From positions 1 through 8,939 of the forward strand of contig JAAYRN010000015.1 in the NCBI GenBank assembly GCA_012518765.1: DNA of 8,939 bases. Reading direction: 5' to 3'. Both the position numbers and the translations under genes were made by a program. The notes below the pieces were generated by a model. It did no database searches and had not been told where the DNA came from. It saw only the letters and a program-made list of their open reading frames with translations. Below, in pieces: positions 1 through 6,206 of this stretch. Positions within the stretch are counted from its first letter, which is position 1, and the number at the start of each line of letters is the position of its first letter. The DNA comes from Bacteroidales bacterium. Lineage in GTDB: Bacteria > Bacteroidota > Bacteroidia > Bacteroidales > WCHB1-69.

Positions 1-339
1 TATTTTATTAGTTAAGAACTGGATAAAATCTGCATACGACAAAGAAGCAAATGTTTTAGTAAATGGAATATTCAACACAAAGTCTATTCCTGCTTTTTCA
101 ATACGGTTATTACGTTCTTTTTCGGTATTAATTACACGAAATTTAAAATCTGGATCTATAACCGTACGCGGATGCGGTTGAAATGAAATAAGAACCGATA
201 CTCCATCTATTTTTTTAGCCGTAGATTTCAATAAATCAAGTATTTGCTGATGTGCACAATGTACTCCGTCAAAAGAGCCTATAGTAACAATCACGTGTTT
301 ATAGGACGACAAGTCGTTTATGGTATTAATTACTTGCAT
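1..339 (-). CDS. ribF: Bifunctional riboflavin kinase/FAD synthetase, N-terminal part (cut by window edge)
   Basis: Only the first 113 codons lie in the window; the frame stays open to base 1. The protein would phosphorylate riboflavin to FMN and adenylylate FMN to FAD in the cytoplasm; the part present belongs to the N-terminal adenylyltransferase domain. Seen: residues 20-32 read IGSFDGVHCAHQQ, the nucleotidyltransferase signature of the family; F-Q-P-H-P-R follows at about residues 53-58, and a stretch around residues 87-108 with N-I-P-F-T-K and A-D-F-I matches the later part of the FAD synthetase domain. The C-terminal riboflavin kinase domain lies outside. Oddity: the usual H-x-G-H is H-C-A-H here (residues 27-30). 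The ATG at 337-339 is the first start after the upstream stop, 7 bp from the TPR lipoprotein gene, so it is probably the last or a late gene of the ruvX operon. No Shine-Dalgarno is visible. Identification is firm; catalytic competence is inferred. Confidence 0.9.
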   Translation of the reverse strand, partial: MQVINTINDLSSYKHVIVTIGSFDGVHCAHQQILDLLKSTAKKIDGVSVLISFQPHPRTVIDPDFKFRVINTEKERNNRIEKAGIDFVLNIPFTKTFASLSYADFIQFLTNKI

Positions 340-346
340 AGCGTTG

Positions 347-862
347 TTAGCGAATAGCATCAACAGTTAACGTATCGGAAAAAGTTTCTATGATTTGCTC
401 TATAGACATGCCTAAATAATTCAACGACAGTTCGGCATCATTTTTCAGGTGATGTTCGGGGTATTTATCTATAAATTCTCTGTAGCTAAGGTTGGCTGCA
501 TTGAAGTCGTACAAGACATCTTCGAATACAAGTCCTTTTAAAAAGTAACATTCTGGTACATATTCACTATTAGGATATTGCTTTATAAGTAAGTCGTAAT
601 TTATCAAGGCTTGAGTTCCCCTCATCAGGGCTCTGTTTGCCTCTGCTACACGAAAAATAAATTCAGGGATTAAAGAATCTTCAGGATATTTAGCTATGTA
701 AGTGTCGTACATATCTATTAATTTCGCTATTGCTGTTGTATCAAAATTACTTTCTAATTCTTTTTGCATGCGAAAAATATTTTCTTTTTGGGTTTTTTGA
801 GATGGACCACAAGCGAAAAATAAAAATAAAATTACAATAAATTGAAATATTAATTTTTGCAT
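347..862 (-). CDS. Short TPR-repeat lipoprotein, BamD/YbgF-like, function unknown
   Basis: A 171-residue exported protein. Residues 1-17 form a Lys-containing hydrophobic signal ending FFA, followed by Cys18 and then G-P-S, so a signal-peptidase II lipoprotein is likely although the -3 residue is Phe rather than the usual Leu. After a polar linker, residues about 45-60, 64-98 and 101-135 look like helical tetratricopeptide-type repeats; each ends in a Y-P turn (KYPEDS, QYPNSE, KYPEHH), the pattern found in BamD and YbgF/CpoB. BamD is much longer (about 240 residues), so this is either a minimal relative or a separate envelope scaffold. The gene sits 11 bp after def and 7 bp before ribF, so it is co-transcribed with cytoplasmic housekeeping genes, which says little about its role. 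A protein-interaction role at the periplasmic face of the outer membrane is inference; no catalytic motif is visible. Confidence 0.8.
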   Translation of the reverse strand: MQKLIFQFIVILFLFFACGPSQKTQKENIFRMQKELESNFDTTAIAKLIDMYDTYIAKYPEDSLIPEFIFRVAEANRALMRGTQALINYDLLIKQYPNSEYVPECYFLKGLVFEDVLYDFNAANLSYREFIDKYPEHHLKNDAELSLNYLGMSIEQIIETFSDTLTVDAIR

Positions 863-873
863 AATAGTAATGG

Positions 874-1428
874 TTATTTATTTAATTTGGTATTATAAAA
901 AGTTTTTTTCTTTCCTGTCGAAATGTCATTTAATTTTCCTTTGAGTAGCATTTTTTTAATATTTGGCAGTCTGTCAATAAATGTTTTCCCTATAATATGG
1001 TCGTATTCGTGTTGAATAACGCGAGCTAACATTCCGTCAAAGGTTTTTGTGTGTTCAACAAAATTTTCATCTTGATAGCTGATTTTTACGGTAGATTTTC
1101 TAATGACATTTTCGTTAATATCTGGTACACTTAAACATCCCTCGTTAAAAGATGTTTCTTCTCCCGAAATTTCTATTATTTCAGCGTTGATAAAAACAGC
1201 TTTTAGGGGTTTTTCCTCCGACTCTTCGTCTATCATAGGGGCAGTATCTATGATGAATAAATTCAACGAATAATCAACCTGAGGAGCAGCCAAGCCAACT
1301 CCATTTGCGTGATACATAGTTTCAAACATATTGGCTATCAACTCCTGTATGCCTTCTTGATTTTCATCTACCCAGTCGGCTTCTTTTTTTAGTATAGGAT
1401 TACCATAAACGGTTATTGGTAAAATCAT
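874..1428 (-). CDS. def: Peptide deformylase
   Basis: Removes the formyl group from the N-terminal methionine of new proteins, acting at the ribosome exit as a metal-dependent hydrolase. All three family motifs are present: G-V-G-L-A-A-P-Q at residues 43-50, E-G-C-L-S-V-P at 96-102 (Cys98 is a metal ligand), and H-E-Y-D-H at 140-144 (His140 and His144 are ligands, Glu141 the catalytic base). The 184-residue length is normal for the Bacteroidota form, with a slightly longer acidic loop (residues 66-74, rich in Glu) between motifs 1 and 2 and a basic C-terminal tail. The ATG is 3 bp after the ruvX stop and no Shine-Dalgarno is seen, so expression probably depends on operon transcription and an A/T-rich leader. 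Here def is paired with ruvX rather than with fmt, its common partner elsewhere. Confidence 0.97.
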   Translation of the reverse strand: MILPITVYGNPILKKEADWVDENQEGIQELIANMFETMYHANGVGLAAPQVDYSLNLFIIDTAPMIDEESEEKPLKAVFINAEIIEISGEETSFNEGCLSVPDINENVIRKSTVKISYQDENFVEHTKTFDGMLARVIQHEYDHIIGKTFIDRLPNIKKMLLKGKLNDISTGKKKTFYNTKLNK

Positions 1429-1431
1429 AAT

Positions 1432-1866
1432 TTAATTAGTATATTGTTTTACAATGTCTTTACTTTCCATGTACGACTGTAGAATAATAGTTGCACTGAT
1501 GGTGTCTATCAAGGCTTTATTTCTTCTCGCCTTTTTCGACAATCCAATATCAATCATGGTTTGAAATGCTATTTTAGATGTAAAACGTTCATCAATTCTT
1601 ACAATGGGTATTTCGGGATACAATGATGTTAGTTTTTTGACAAATGGTTCTATATAACTACTTGCTGATGAGGCTGTATTGTTGAGTGTTTTGGCTTCTC
1701 CCACTACAAAAAGTTCTACTTTTTCATTGGCAAGATAGGTTTTCAAAAACGAGAATATTTCTTTAGCAGGAACGGTACATAGACCGTTTGCAATAAGTTG
1801 TAATTCATCACTTACTGCTATTCCTACGCGTTTTTGCCCATAATCAATAGCCAATATCCTACCCAT
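1432..1866 (-). CDS. ruvX: YqgF/RuvX family nuclease (putative Holliday junction resolvase/pre-16S rRNA processing)
   Basis: A 144-residue RNase H-fold protein of the YqgF family. In E. coli the family member is needed for maturation of the 16S rRNA 5' end, and the fold is that of Holliday-junction resolvases; which role applies here cannot be read from sequence. Seen: residues 4-20 run I-L-A-I-D-Y-G-Q-K-R-V-G-I-A-V-S-D with the first acidic residue Asp8; V-V-G-E-A at 54-58; R-I-D-E-R-F-T-S at 90-97 with Glu93; and the last acidic site in A-L-I-D-T-I-S-A-T at 118-126 with Asp121. The three acidic positions expected for metal-dependent cleavage are therefore present, and the length is typical. 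It is the first gene of the minus-strand operon, 3 bp before def, with a candidate Bacteroidota promoter at 1894-1920. Confidence 0.93.
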   Translation of the reverse strand: MGRILAIDYGQKRVGIAVSDELQLIANGLCTVPAKEIFSFLKTYLANEKVELFVVGEAKTLNNTASSASSYIEPFVKKLTSLYPEIPIVRIDERFTSKIAFQTMIDIGLSKKARRNKALIDTISATIILQSYMESKDIVKQYTN

Positions 1867-1893
1867 TTTAAATATTATTTTTTATATAGACTA

Positions 1894-1920
1894 CAAAAGT
1901 ACAAAAATAACAAATACCAA
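1894..1920 (-). promoter_or_regulatory. Candidate Bacteroidota promoter(s) for the ruvX-def-TPR-ribF operon
   Basis: Read on the minus strand, TACTTTTG (1894-1901) and TATTTTTG (1902-1909) both match the Bacteroidota -7 consensus TAnnTTTG exactly and abut each other. A TTG at 1918-1920 could be a -33 element for the first box, with 16 bp between, shorter than the usual 19-21 bp. The expected transcript start would be about 20 bases upstream of the ruvX ATG. The region is A/T-rich, so chance matches are possible. Confidence 0.45.
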
Positions 1921-1925
1921 TATCG

Positions 1926-1939
1926 TTCCTAAATAGGAA
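1926..1939. promoter_or_regulatory. 14-bp perfect dyad in the divergent intergenic region, possible operator
   Basis: TTCCTA-AA-TAGGAA is a perfect inverted repeat with two 6-bp arms and a 2-bp spacer. The spacer is too small for a hairpin, so a site for a dimeric DNA-binding protein is the more natural reading. It lies just upstream of the putative ruvX -33 region and about 70 bp upstream of the -7 box of the plus-strand gene, where it could affect either promoter. No second copy was noticed elsewhere in the window. Confidence 0.35.
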
Positions 1940-1984
1940 ACAATTCAATAATTTGTAGTTTTTTTTTCTTTTCACAAAAAAACA

Positions 1985-2015
1985 CCTGTTTCATACATAA
2001 AAATTTGTATTTTTG
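1985..2015 (+). promoter_or_regulatory. Candidate Bacteroidota promoter for the beta-barrel gene
   Basis: TATTTTTG at 2008-2015 matches the -7 consensus TAnnTTTG exactly. At 1985-1988 CCTG stands 19 bp upstream, the right distance for the -33 box (consensus TTTG) but with only the last two bases matching. The inferred transcript start near 2021 would give a leader of about a dozen bases before the ATG at 2034, with no Shine-Dalgarno. A T9 tract (1959-1967) and an A7 tract (1976-1982) lie immediately upstream. Confidence 0.5.
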
Positions 2016-2033
2016 TAAAATTTTTAGTGCGTC

Positions 2034-2708
2034 ATGAAAATGAAATTTTCTTACTTAAAAAGTGTTTTAATAGTATCGCTTTTGCTTTCAGTTTGTATCA
2101 AACATACACAAGCTCAGCTGTCTTTTGATAGAAAAGATTGGGGCCCTGTTTTTATCACCAGTCCTTCTTTTTTAAATGGTATTCACAAAGTTTCTTACGA
2201 TGGAGACAAAACTACTCCCAATAAGATACCTGTTGTAGGGCTTTCGCAATTTGTAGGCTATCAGTTTTCTCATTACTTTATGATGGGATTGGGCGTAGAA
2301 TTTGATTATTGGACAAAACCCCGTAATGCATTTGTTCCCATTTATTTAGACCTACGTTTTAATATGCTTTCACATGACTTTTCGCCTCATTGGTATTTGA
2401 ATATAGGCTACGGAAGTCATTGGTCTATTGATTCTAAAACAAGGTCTGCTCATGGAATTAATACCAATGCTTATGTTTTACACGGAGCCAAACCCGGTAT
2501 TATGGCTGAAACAGGATTGGGAGTAAAAGCCAATGCAAGTTACTCAAATGCAATTATTATTACCTTTACGGCAAAAGTTCAAGAATCGGCTGTGAAATTT
2601 TGGGATCCTTCAACCGATACCGGTGGAACGCAAGATAAATACATTGCAAATAAATATCAAAATAACTGGTATGTATTTTTAGGAGTAAAAGCTGGTATAG
2701 TGTTTTAA
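2034..2708 (+). CDS. Exported outer-membrane beta-barrel-like protein, function unknown
   Basis: A 224-residue protein not recognised as a named family. Residues 1-27 form a clear signal peptide (basic start, hydrophobic core 8-22, ending H-T-Q-A before Q-L-S); Cys21 lies in the core but has Val at -1, so lipidation is unlikely. The mature part alternates polar and hydrophobic or aromatic residues in likely beta strands at about 66-91, 99-112, 118-130, 151-166, 170-183 and 210-224. The chain ends in G-I-V-F with a terminal Phe, as expected for BAM-inserted barrels. The segment F-V-P-I-Y-L-D-L-R-F (100-109) resembles the central strand of small Bacteroidota porin-like barrels. A second in-frame ATG at 2040 is possible; the first is chosen because it keeps two Lys before the core. 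It is transcribed alone, divergent from ruvX and convergent with the methylase gene. Barrel identity is inference; the cargo or role is unknown. Confidence 0.8.
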   Translation: MKMKFSYLKSVLIVSLLLSVCIKHTQAQLSFDRKDWGPVFITSPSFLNGIHKVSYDGDKTTPNKIPVVGLSQFVGYQFSHYFMMGLGVEFDYWTKPRNAFVPIYLDLRFNMLSHDFSPHWYLNIGYGSHWSIDSKTRSAHGINTNAYVLHGAKPGIMAETGLGVKANASYSNAIIITFTAKVQESAVKFWDPSTDTGGTQDKYIANKYQNNWYVFLGVKAGIVF

Positions 2709-2711
2709 TTT

Positions 2712-3446
2712 CTACTTTGTCAACTCATAACAAACTATTGCTGTAGCTATTGCAGCATTTAAAGAATCAACCGATTCCTTATTTTTCTTAGAAATACAGA
2801 TTTTTTCCTGAACAAATTTGTCTATTTCTGAAGATATTCCTCGCGATTCGTTGCCTATGATAACGGCAGTTTTTGGAGCAAATGCTACTTTATGTAATGC
2901 CACACCTTCCATAAATGTACCGTAAATCACATAATCATCTGAGAGTGTTTGCAAAAACACTTTTAAATCGGTATAATGAACGTTTACACGCGTAAACGAA
3001 CCCATGGTAGCTTGTATGGTCTTAGGATTATAAAGTTCAACCGATTGTTCGGAACAAATCACTGTTTTTATTCCAAACCAATCAGCTGTACGAATGATAG
3101 TTCCAAAATTTCCCGTGTCTTTTATATCGTCTATTATCAATATTTTATCGGATAAAATTATTTTTTCCGATTGTTTCATTTCAACCAAAGCAAATACTTC
3201 GGGAGAAGTTTGCAAGGAACTAATGCGTTCGCATTCTTTATGAGAAACAAGTGTTACGGAGTAATCAATTAGGTGTTTGTGTTTTTCATACCAATCCGAA
3301 GTTGCGTATATGTTTTTTATAACATAGTTACTTTTAAGGAGTTCTATTATCGATTTTGTCCCTTCGACAATAAACATATTGTTTTCTCGGCGGTATTTTT
3401 TTTGTTGAAGTTGCCTTAAAAACTTTATTTCATTTTTTGATAGCAT
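2712..3446 (-). CDS. TrmH/SpoU-family (SPOUT) RNA 2'-O-methyltransferase
   Basis: A 244-residue S-adenosylmethionine-dependent methylase likely to modify the ribose of an rRNA or tRNA nucleotide. The N-terminal 1-95 is the small substrate-binding domain of the RlmB/TsnR type (starts M-L-S-K-N-E-I-K, with F-I-V-E-G at 25-29). The SPOUT knot domain carries motif 1 at 107-125 (D-I-K-D-T-G-N-F-G-T-I-I-R-T-A, with Asn113 and catalytic-type Arg119), motif 2 at 196-205 (I-I-G-N-E-S-R-G-I-S, Glu200), and motif 3 around 217-239 with S-L-N at 228-230. In motif 3 the usual I-P is I-S (residues 218-219) and S-L-N-V is S-L-N-A; these are tolerable variants. It is the last gene of the mutS2 group, 5 bp after the kinase gene, with its stop only 3 bp from that of the converging beta-barrel gene. 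The RNA target cannot be assigned from sequence. Confidence 0.92.
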   Translation of the reverse strand: MLSKNEIKFLRQLQQKKYRRENNMFIVEGTKSIIELLKSNYVIKNIYATSDWYEKHKHLIDYSVTLVSHKECERISSLQTSPEVFALVEMKQSEKIILSDKILIIDDIKDTGNFGTIIRTADWFGIKTVICSEQSVELYNPKTIQATMGSFTRVNVHYTDLKVFLQTLSDDYVIYGTFMEGVALHKVAFAPKTAVIIGNESRGISSEIDKFVQEKICISKKNKESVDSLNAAIATAIVCYELTK

Positions 3447-3451
3447 AAATT

Positions 3452-5113
3452 TTATTTATAACTAAATACACTTCCTCCAAAAAACTCTCTTAAAATAGAA
3501 GATTGAGGCACATCAGTTTCTGGTATTTCAACAAAATAGCTTAATATTTTTTTCAGCCGCATGGCTTCTGTATACTCATCCGATATTTCGGTAACTTCGT
3601 TTAACAAAGGTAAAGCAAAGTGTTTCAAAATACTCAGTTCGCAAAGAATAGCTGAATTAAACATTATATCGGCTTCTTCTTGAAAAGGAAATATCCATTT
3701 TTCTTCTCCTCTTCTTACACTAGCCCAGCGACATAGGGATTCTTTTGCCGAATATCCTCTGTATCGATAATCGCGTACAATACGCCGAATCAGTCGATTA
3801 TCGTTTGAATGGATGGGATTTTGTTTATCCATAGCCAAAGACGTTAATGCCGAGACAAAAAGTTTAAATGTTTTATCCGATTCTACATTTTGCGATATTA
3901 AGGGATTTAAACAGTGGATTCCTTCTACTATTAAAATTGAATTGTCTTTTAATTTCAATGTATTGCCTTTCCATACTTTTTTCCCTTGGTGAAAATCGTA
4001 TGTAGGCACTTTGATTTCTTTTCCTTTAAACAAATCATTTATTTGCTCGTGAAATAACTCTAAATCAATAGCATTAATATGTTCAAAGTCATAATTTCCA
4101 TCTTTATCTTTAGGTGTAAATTCTCGTTCAATAAAATAATTATCCAAAGAAATCTGTATAGGTTTGTATCCCAATACGCCCAACTGTACAGAAATGCGTT
4201 TGCTTATGGTAGTTTTTCCCGAAGAAGAAGGACCGCTTAACAATACCATTTTAACTTGCTCACGCGAGGCGATACTATCGGCGATGTGTGTCATTTTTTT
4301 CTCTTGTAAACCTTCGGCTATGAGTAATATTTCGGTGGAGCGACCTTTTTTAACTGCCTCATTTAAAGCACCTACATAAGGAACTTCTAAAATTCTATTC
4401 CATTCTTTATGTTCTTTAAAAACAGAAAACAACTTGGGAGCTTCTCTTAATTTCATTAATTTTGAAGGGTCATGACGCGAGGGCATTCTTAAAAGTAATC
4501 CCGATTCAAATTTAACTAAATCAAATACAGACAAACACTTAGTAGAAGGGACCAAACAACCAAAAAAGTAATTGGGTGTATTTTCCAAATAATAAACCGA
4601 GGTGTAAAATATTTTTCTATGTTGAAGGAGTTCTTTTTTATCCTTTAGTCCTTTTTCCTCATAAAGAGCCATGGCTTCTTCGGTAAGCATTTGTGTACGA
4701 ATAAAAGGAAGGTCTTTGGCTACTAATTCCCGCATGCGACCAAGTATTTTTTCTACTACCTCATCAGTAATTTGAAAGTCTGAGTTTTCAAACTCGCAAT
4801 ATTTTCCTCCTACAATTGAATATTTTATAATAATTTCCTCCTGAGGATAAATATCCTTAGCTGCTTTGTATAACAAAAAATGCATGGAACGTTCGTATGC
4901 CGTATATCCTGAGATATGAGAAATATCAAAAAAAGAAATCACTTTACTTTTATAAATCTCATACTGAAGACTTTTTACTTTATTATTGACTTTTGCCGCT
5001 AAGATGGGATAAGACAATTTAATATTCAAATCTTCGGCTATGTGCGACAATTTGGTTCCAAGTGGATATTTTTTTCTTATGCTGTTTTTATTGGTACAAA
5101 CTATTTCTATCAT
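3452..5113 (-). CDS. TGS-domain nucleoside (uridine) kinase-like fusion protein
   Basis: A 553-residue cytoplasmic protein in three parts. Residues 1-65 are a TGS domain as at the start of threonyl-tRNA synthetase. Residues 70-230 resemble the ThrRS second additional (editing) domain, but the zinc-type HxxxH site is not intact: His78 is present and Tyr82 stands at the second position. Residues 285-500 are a P-loop kinase of the uridine kinase/phosphoribulokinase family: G-P-S-S-S-G-K-T-T at 294-302, S-L-D-N-Y-F at 322-327, Y-D-F-E-H at 341-345, V-P-T-Y-D-F at 369-374, V-E-G-I-H at 396-400, and R-R-I-V-R-D-Y-R at 443-450. The C-terminus with S-I-L-R-E-F at 539-544 is family typical, and so is the length. 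The expected reaction is NTP-dependent phosphorylation of a uridine-like nucleoside, but the true substrate of these fusions is, to my knowledge, unsettled. It lies 10 bp after murB and 5 bp before the methylase, without a Shine-Dalgarno. Confidence 0.9.
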   Translation of the reverse strand: MIEIVCTNKNSIRKKYPLGTKLSHIAEDLNIKLSYPILAAKVNNKVKSLQYEIYKSKVISFFDISHISGYTAYERSMHFLLYKAAKDIYPQEEIIIKYSIVGGKYCEFENSDFQITDEVVEKILGRMRELVAKDLPFIRTQMLTEEAMALYEEKGLKDKKELLQHRKIFYTSVYYLENTPNYFFGCLVPSTKCLSVFDLVKFESGLLLRMPSRHDPSKLMKLREAPKLFSVFKEHKEWNRILEVPYVGALNEAVKKGRSTEILLIAEGLQEKKMTHIADSIASREQVKMVLLSGPSSSGKTTISKRISVQLGVLGYKPIQISLDNYFIEREFTPKDKDGNYDFEHINAIDLELFHEQINDLFKGKEIKVPTYDFHQGKKVWKGNTLKLKDNSILIVEGIHCLNPLISQNVESDKTFKLFVSALTSLAMDKQNPIHSNDNRLIRRIVRDYRYRGYSAKESLCRWASVRRGEEKWIFPFQEEADIMFNSAILCELSILKHFALPLLNEVTEISDEYTEAMRLKKILSYFVEIPETDVPQSSILREFFGGSVFSYK

Positions 5114-5123
5114 GAGCTAAAAG

Positions 5124-6134
5124 TTATATAATGTTTACTTCTGATTGTAATTCTACTCCAAAATGGTTGTATACATCTGATTGTATTTGTTTTGCCATAT
5201 CGACTATTTCTTTTCCTTTTGCTTTTCCGTAATTGACAAGCACCAAAGCCTGTAAGGGATAAACACCTGCATCTCCTATGCGTTTTCCTTTCCATCCTAA
5301 AAGGTCAATCAACTGACCAGCAGCTAATTTTACTTTTTCGCCCCCCATTTCATAGGAAATTAAATTAGGATATTTTTCCAATAATTTTTGATAATGTGAA
5401 CGTAATACTATGGGATTTTGAAAAAAGCTACCCGCACTTCCTATTTCTCCAACCTTGGGCAACTTACTATTACGTATGTTCACAACCGCTTCGGCTATAT
5501 TATTTAAGGATAAGGACAAATTATTTTTTTTAAAATAATCTTCTAAGGCTTTGTATTTTATATTGTAATTTTCTTTTTTCGACAAGCGAAATATCACGTG
5601 TGTAATCAGGCATTGATTTTTTAAATTGGTTTTAAATATAGAACTTCGGTACGCAAATTCACAGTCGGTATTTGAAAACTCAAATGCTTTTTCAGATTGC
5701 ACAAAATAACCTTTTACACTGTGTATAGTGTCTTTGGCTTCTACGCCGTAAGCTCCTATATTTTGGACGGGACTACTACCTACTAAACCTGGAATACCTG
5801 CCAAATTTTCAAGTCCGTAGTATGTATTATCTATACAATATTGAATGAAATCATCCCACAATTCACCTGCGGCTACTTGCAGATAAACCTCCACATCTGT
5901 TTCTTTTATTTTCTCTATTCCTTTGGTTTTTAATTGAATAACTACACCATCGAAATCTTGTGTAAATAAAATATTACTTCCATAACCCAAAATTAGAAAT
6001 TTACGTTGAAAAACTTTTTCTTGAAAAAGAGATTGTATTTCTTCTTCTTGTTCAAAAGTAACTAATTGCGAGCATTTTACATCTACAGCAAATGTGTTGT
6101 AAGGAAGTAAGGATAAGTTATATTGAATATTCAT
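5124..6134 (-). CDS. murB: UDP-N-acetylenolpyruvoylglucosamine reductase (type I)
   Basis: Flavin-dependent, NADPH-using enzyme that reduces UDP-GlcNAc-enolpyruvate to UDP-MurNAc, the second committed step of peptidoglycan synthesis in the cytoplasm. Seen in the 336 residues: FAD-binding segment I-L-G-Y-G-S-N-I-L at 48-56; G-L-E-N-L-A-G-I-P-G at 107-116 followed by Q-N-I-G-A-Y-G at 124-130; Y-R-S-S at 162-165 with the active-site Arg163; G-S-A-G-S-F-F-Q-N-P at 232-241 with Ser236, the likely proton donor; and E-V at 332-333 with Glu332, matching the catalytic glutamate near the C-terminus. Length and the insert around 185-215 fit the E. coli-type (type I) enzyme. It follows mutS2 after 72 bp and precedes the kinase gene by 10 bp. 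The ATG at 6132-6134 gives the expected start, close to N-T-F at 13-15. Confidence 0.97.
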   Translation of the reverse strand: MNIQYNLSLLPYNTFAVDVKCSQLVTFEQEEEIQSLFQEKVFQRKFLILGYGSNILFTQDFDGVVIQLKTKGIEKIKETDVEVYLQVAAGELWDDFIQYCIDNTYYGLENLAGIPGLVGSSPVQNIGAYGVEAKDTIHSVKGYFVQSEKAFEFSNTDCEFAYRSSIFKTNLKNQCLITHVIFRLSKKENYNIKYKALEDYFKKNNLSLSLNNIAEAVVNIRNSKLPKVGEIGSAGSFFQNPIVLRSHYQKLLEKYPNLISYEMGGEKVKLAAGQLIDLLGWKGKRIGDAGVYPLQALVLVNYGKAKGKEIVDMAKQIQSDVYNHFGVELQSEVNII

Positions 6135-6153
6135 AAATTGGTATAAACAATGC

Positions 6154-6178
6154 TTTTATGAGTTGTATACTCACAAAA
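6154..6178 (-). other. Weak hairpin in the mutS2-murB gap (murB leader)
   Basis: In the 72-bp gap TGAGT (6159-6163) and ACTCA (6169-6173) form a 5-bp stem with a 5-base loop. After one A/C mismatch TTTT (6154-6157) and AAAA (6175-6178) could extend it. There is no U-run after it in the murB direction, so it is not a typical terminator; it may be a leader structure or mRNA-processing site, or chance in A/T-rich DNA. No -7 box for a separate murB promoter was found here. Confidence 0.25.
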
Positions 6179-6206
6179 CGACTTGCATTTTTTTTTATTG
6201 TAGACT

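Noticed and set aside
2739..2757. TGCTG...CAGCA inverted repeat as a terminator for the plus-strand gene
   Set aside because: It lies within methylase codons for Ala-rich motif 3 and is not followed by a clear U-run, so it is better explained by coding sequence.
4164..4379. Plus-strand open frame of 71 codons
   Set aside because: It lies wholly inside the kinase gene on the opposite strand, antisense to its P-loop region, and has no recognisable domain.
5110..5295. Minus-strand open frame of 61 codons at the end of murB
   Set aside because: It overlaps the well-supported murB C-terminus in another frame; its composition (rich in Arg, Lys, Cys) is typical of a shadow frame.
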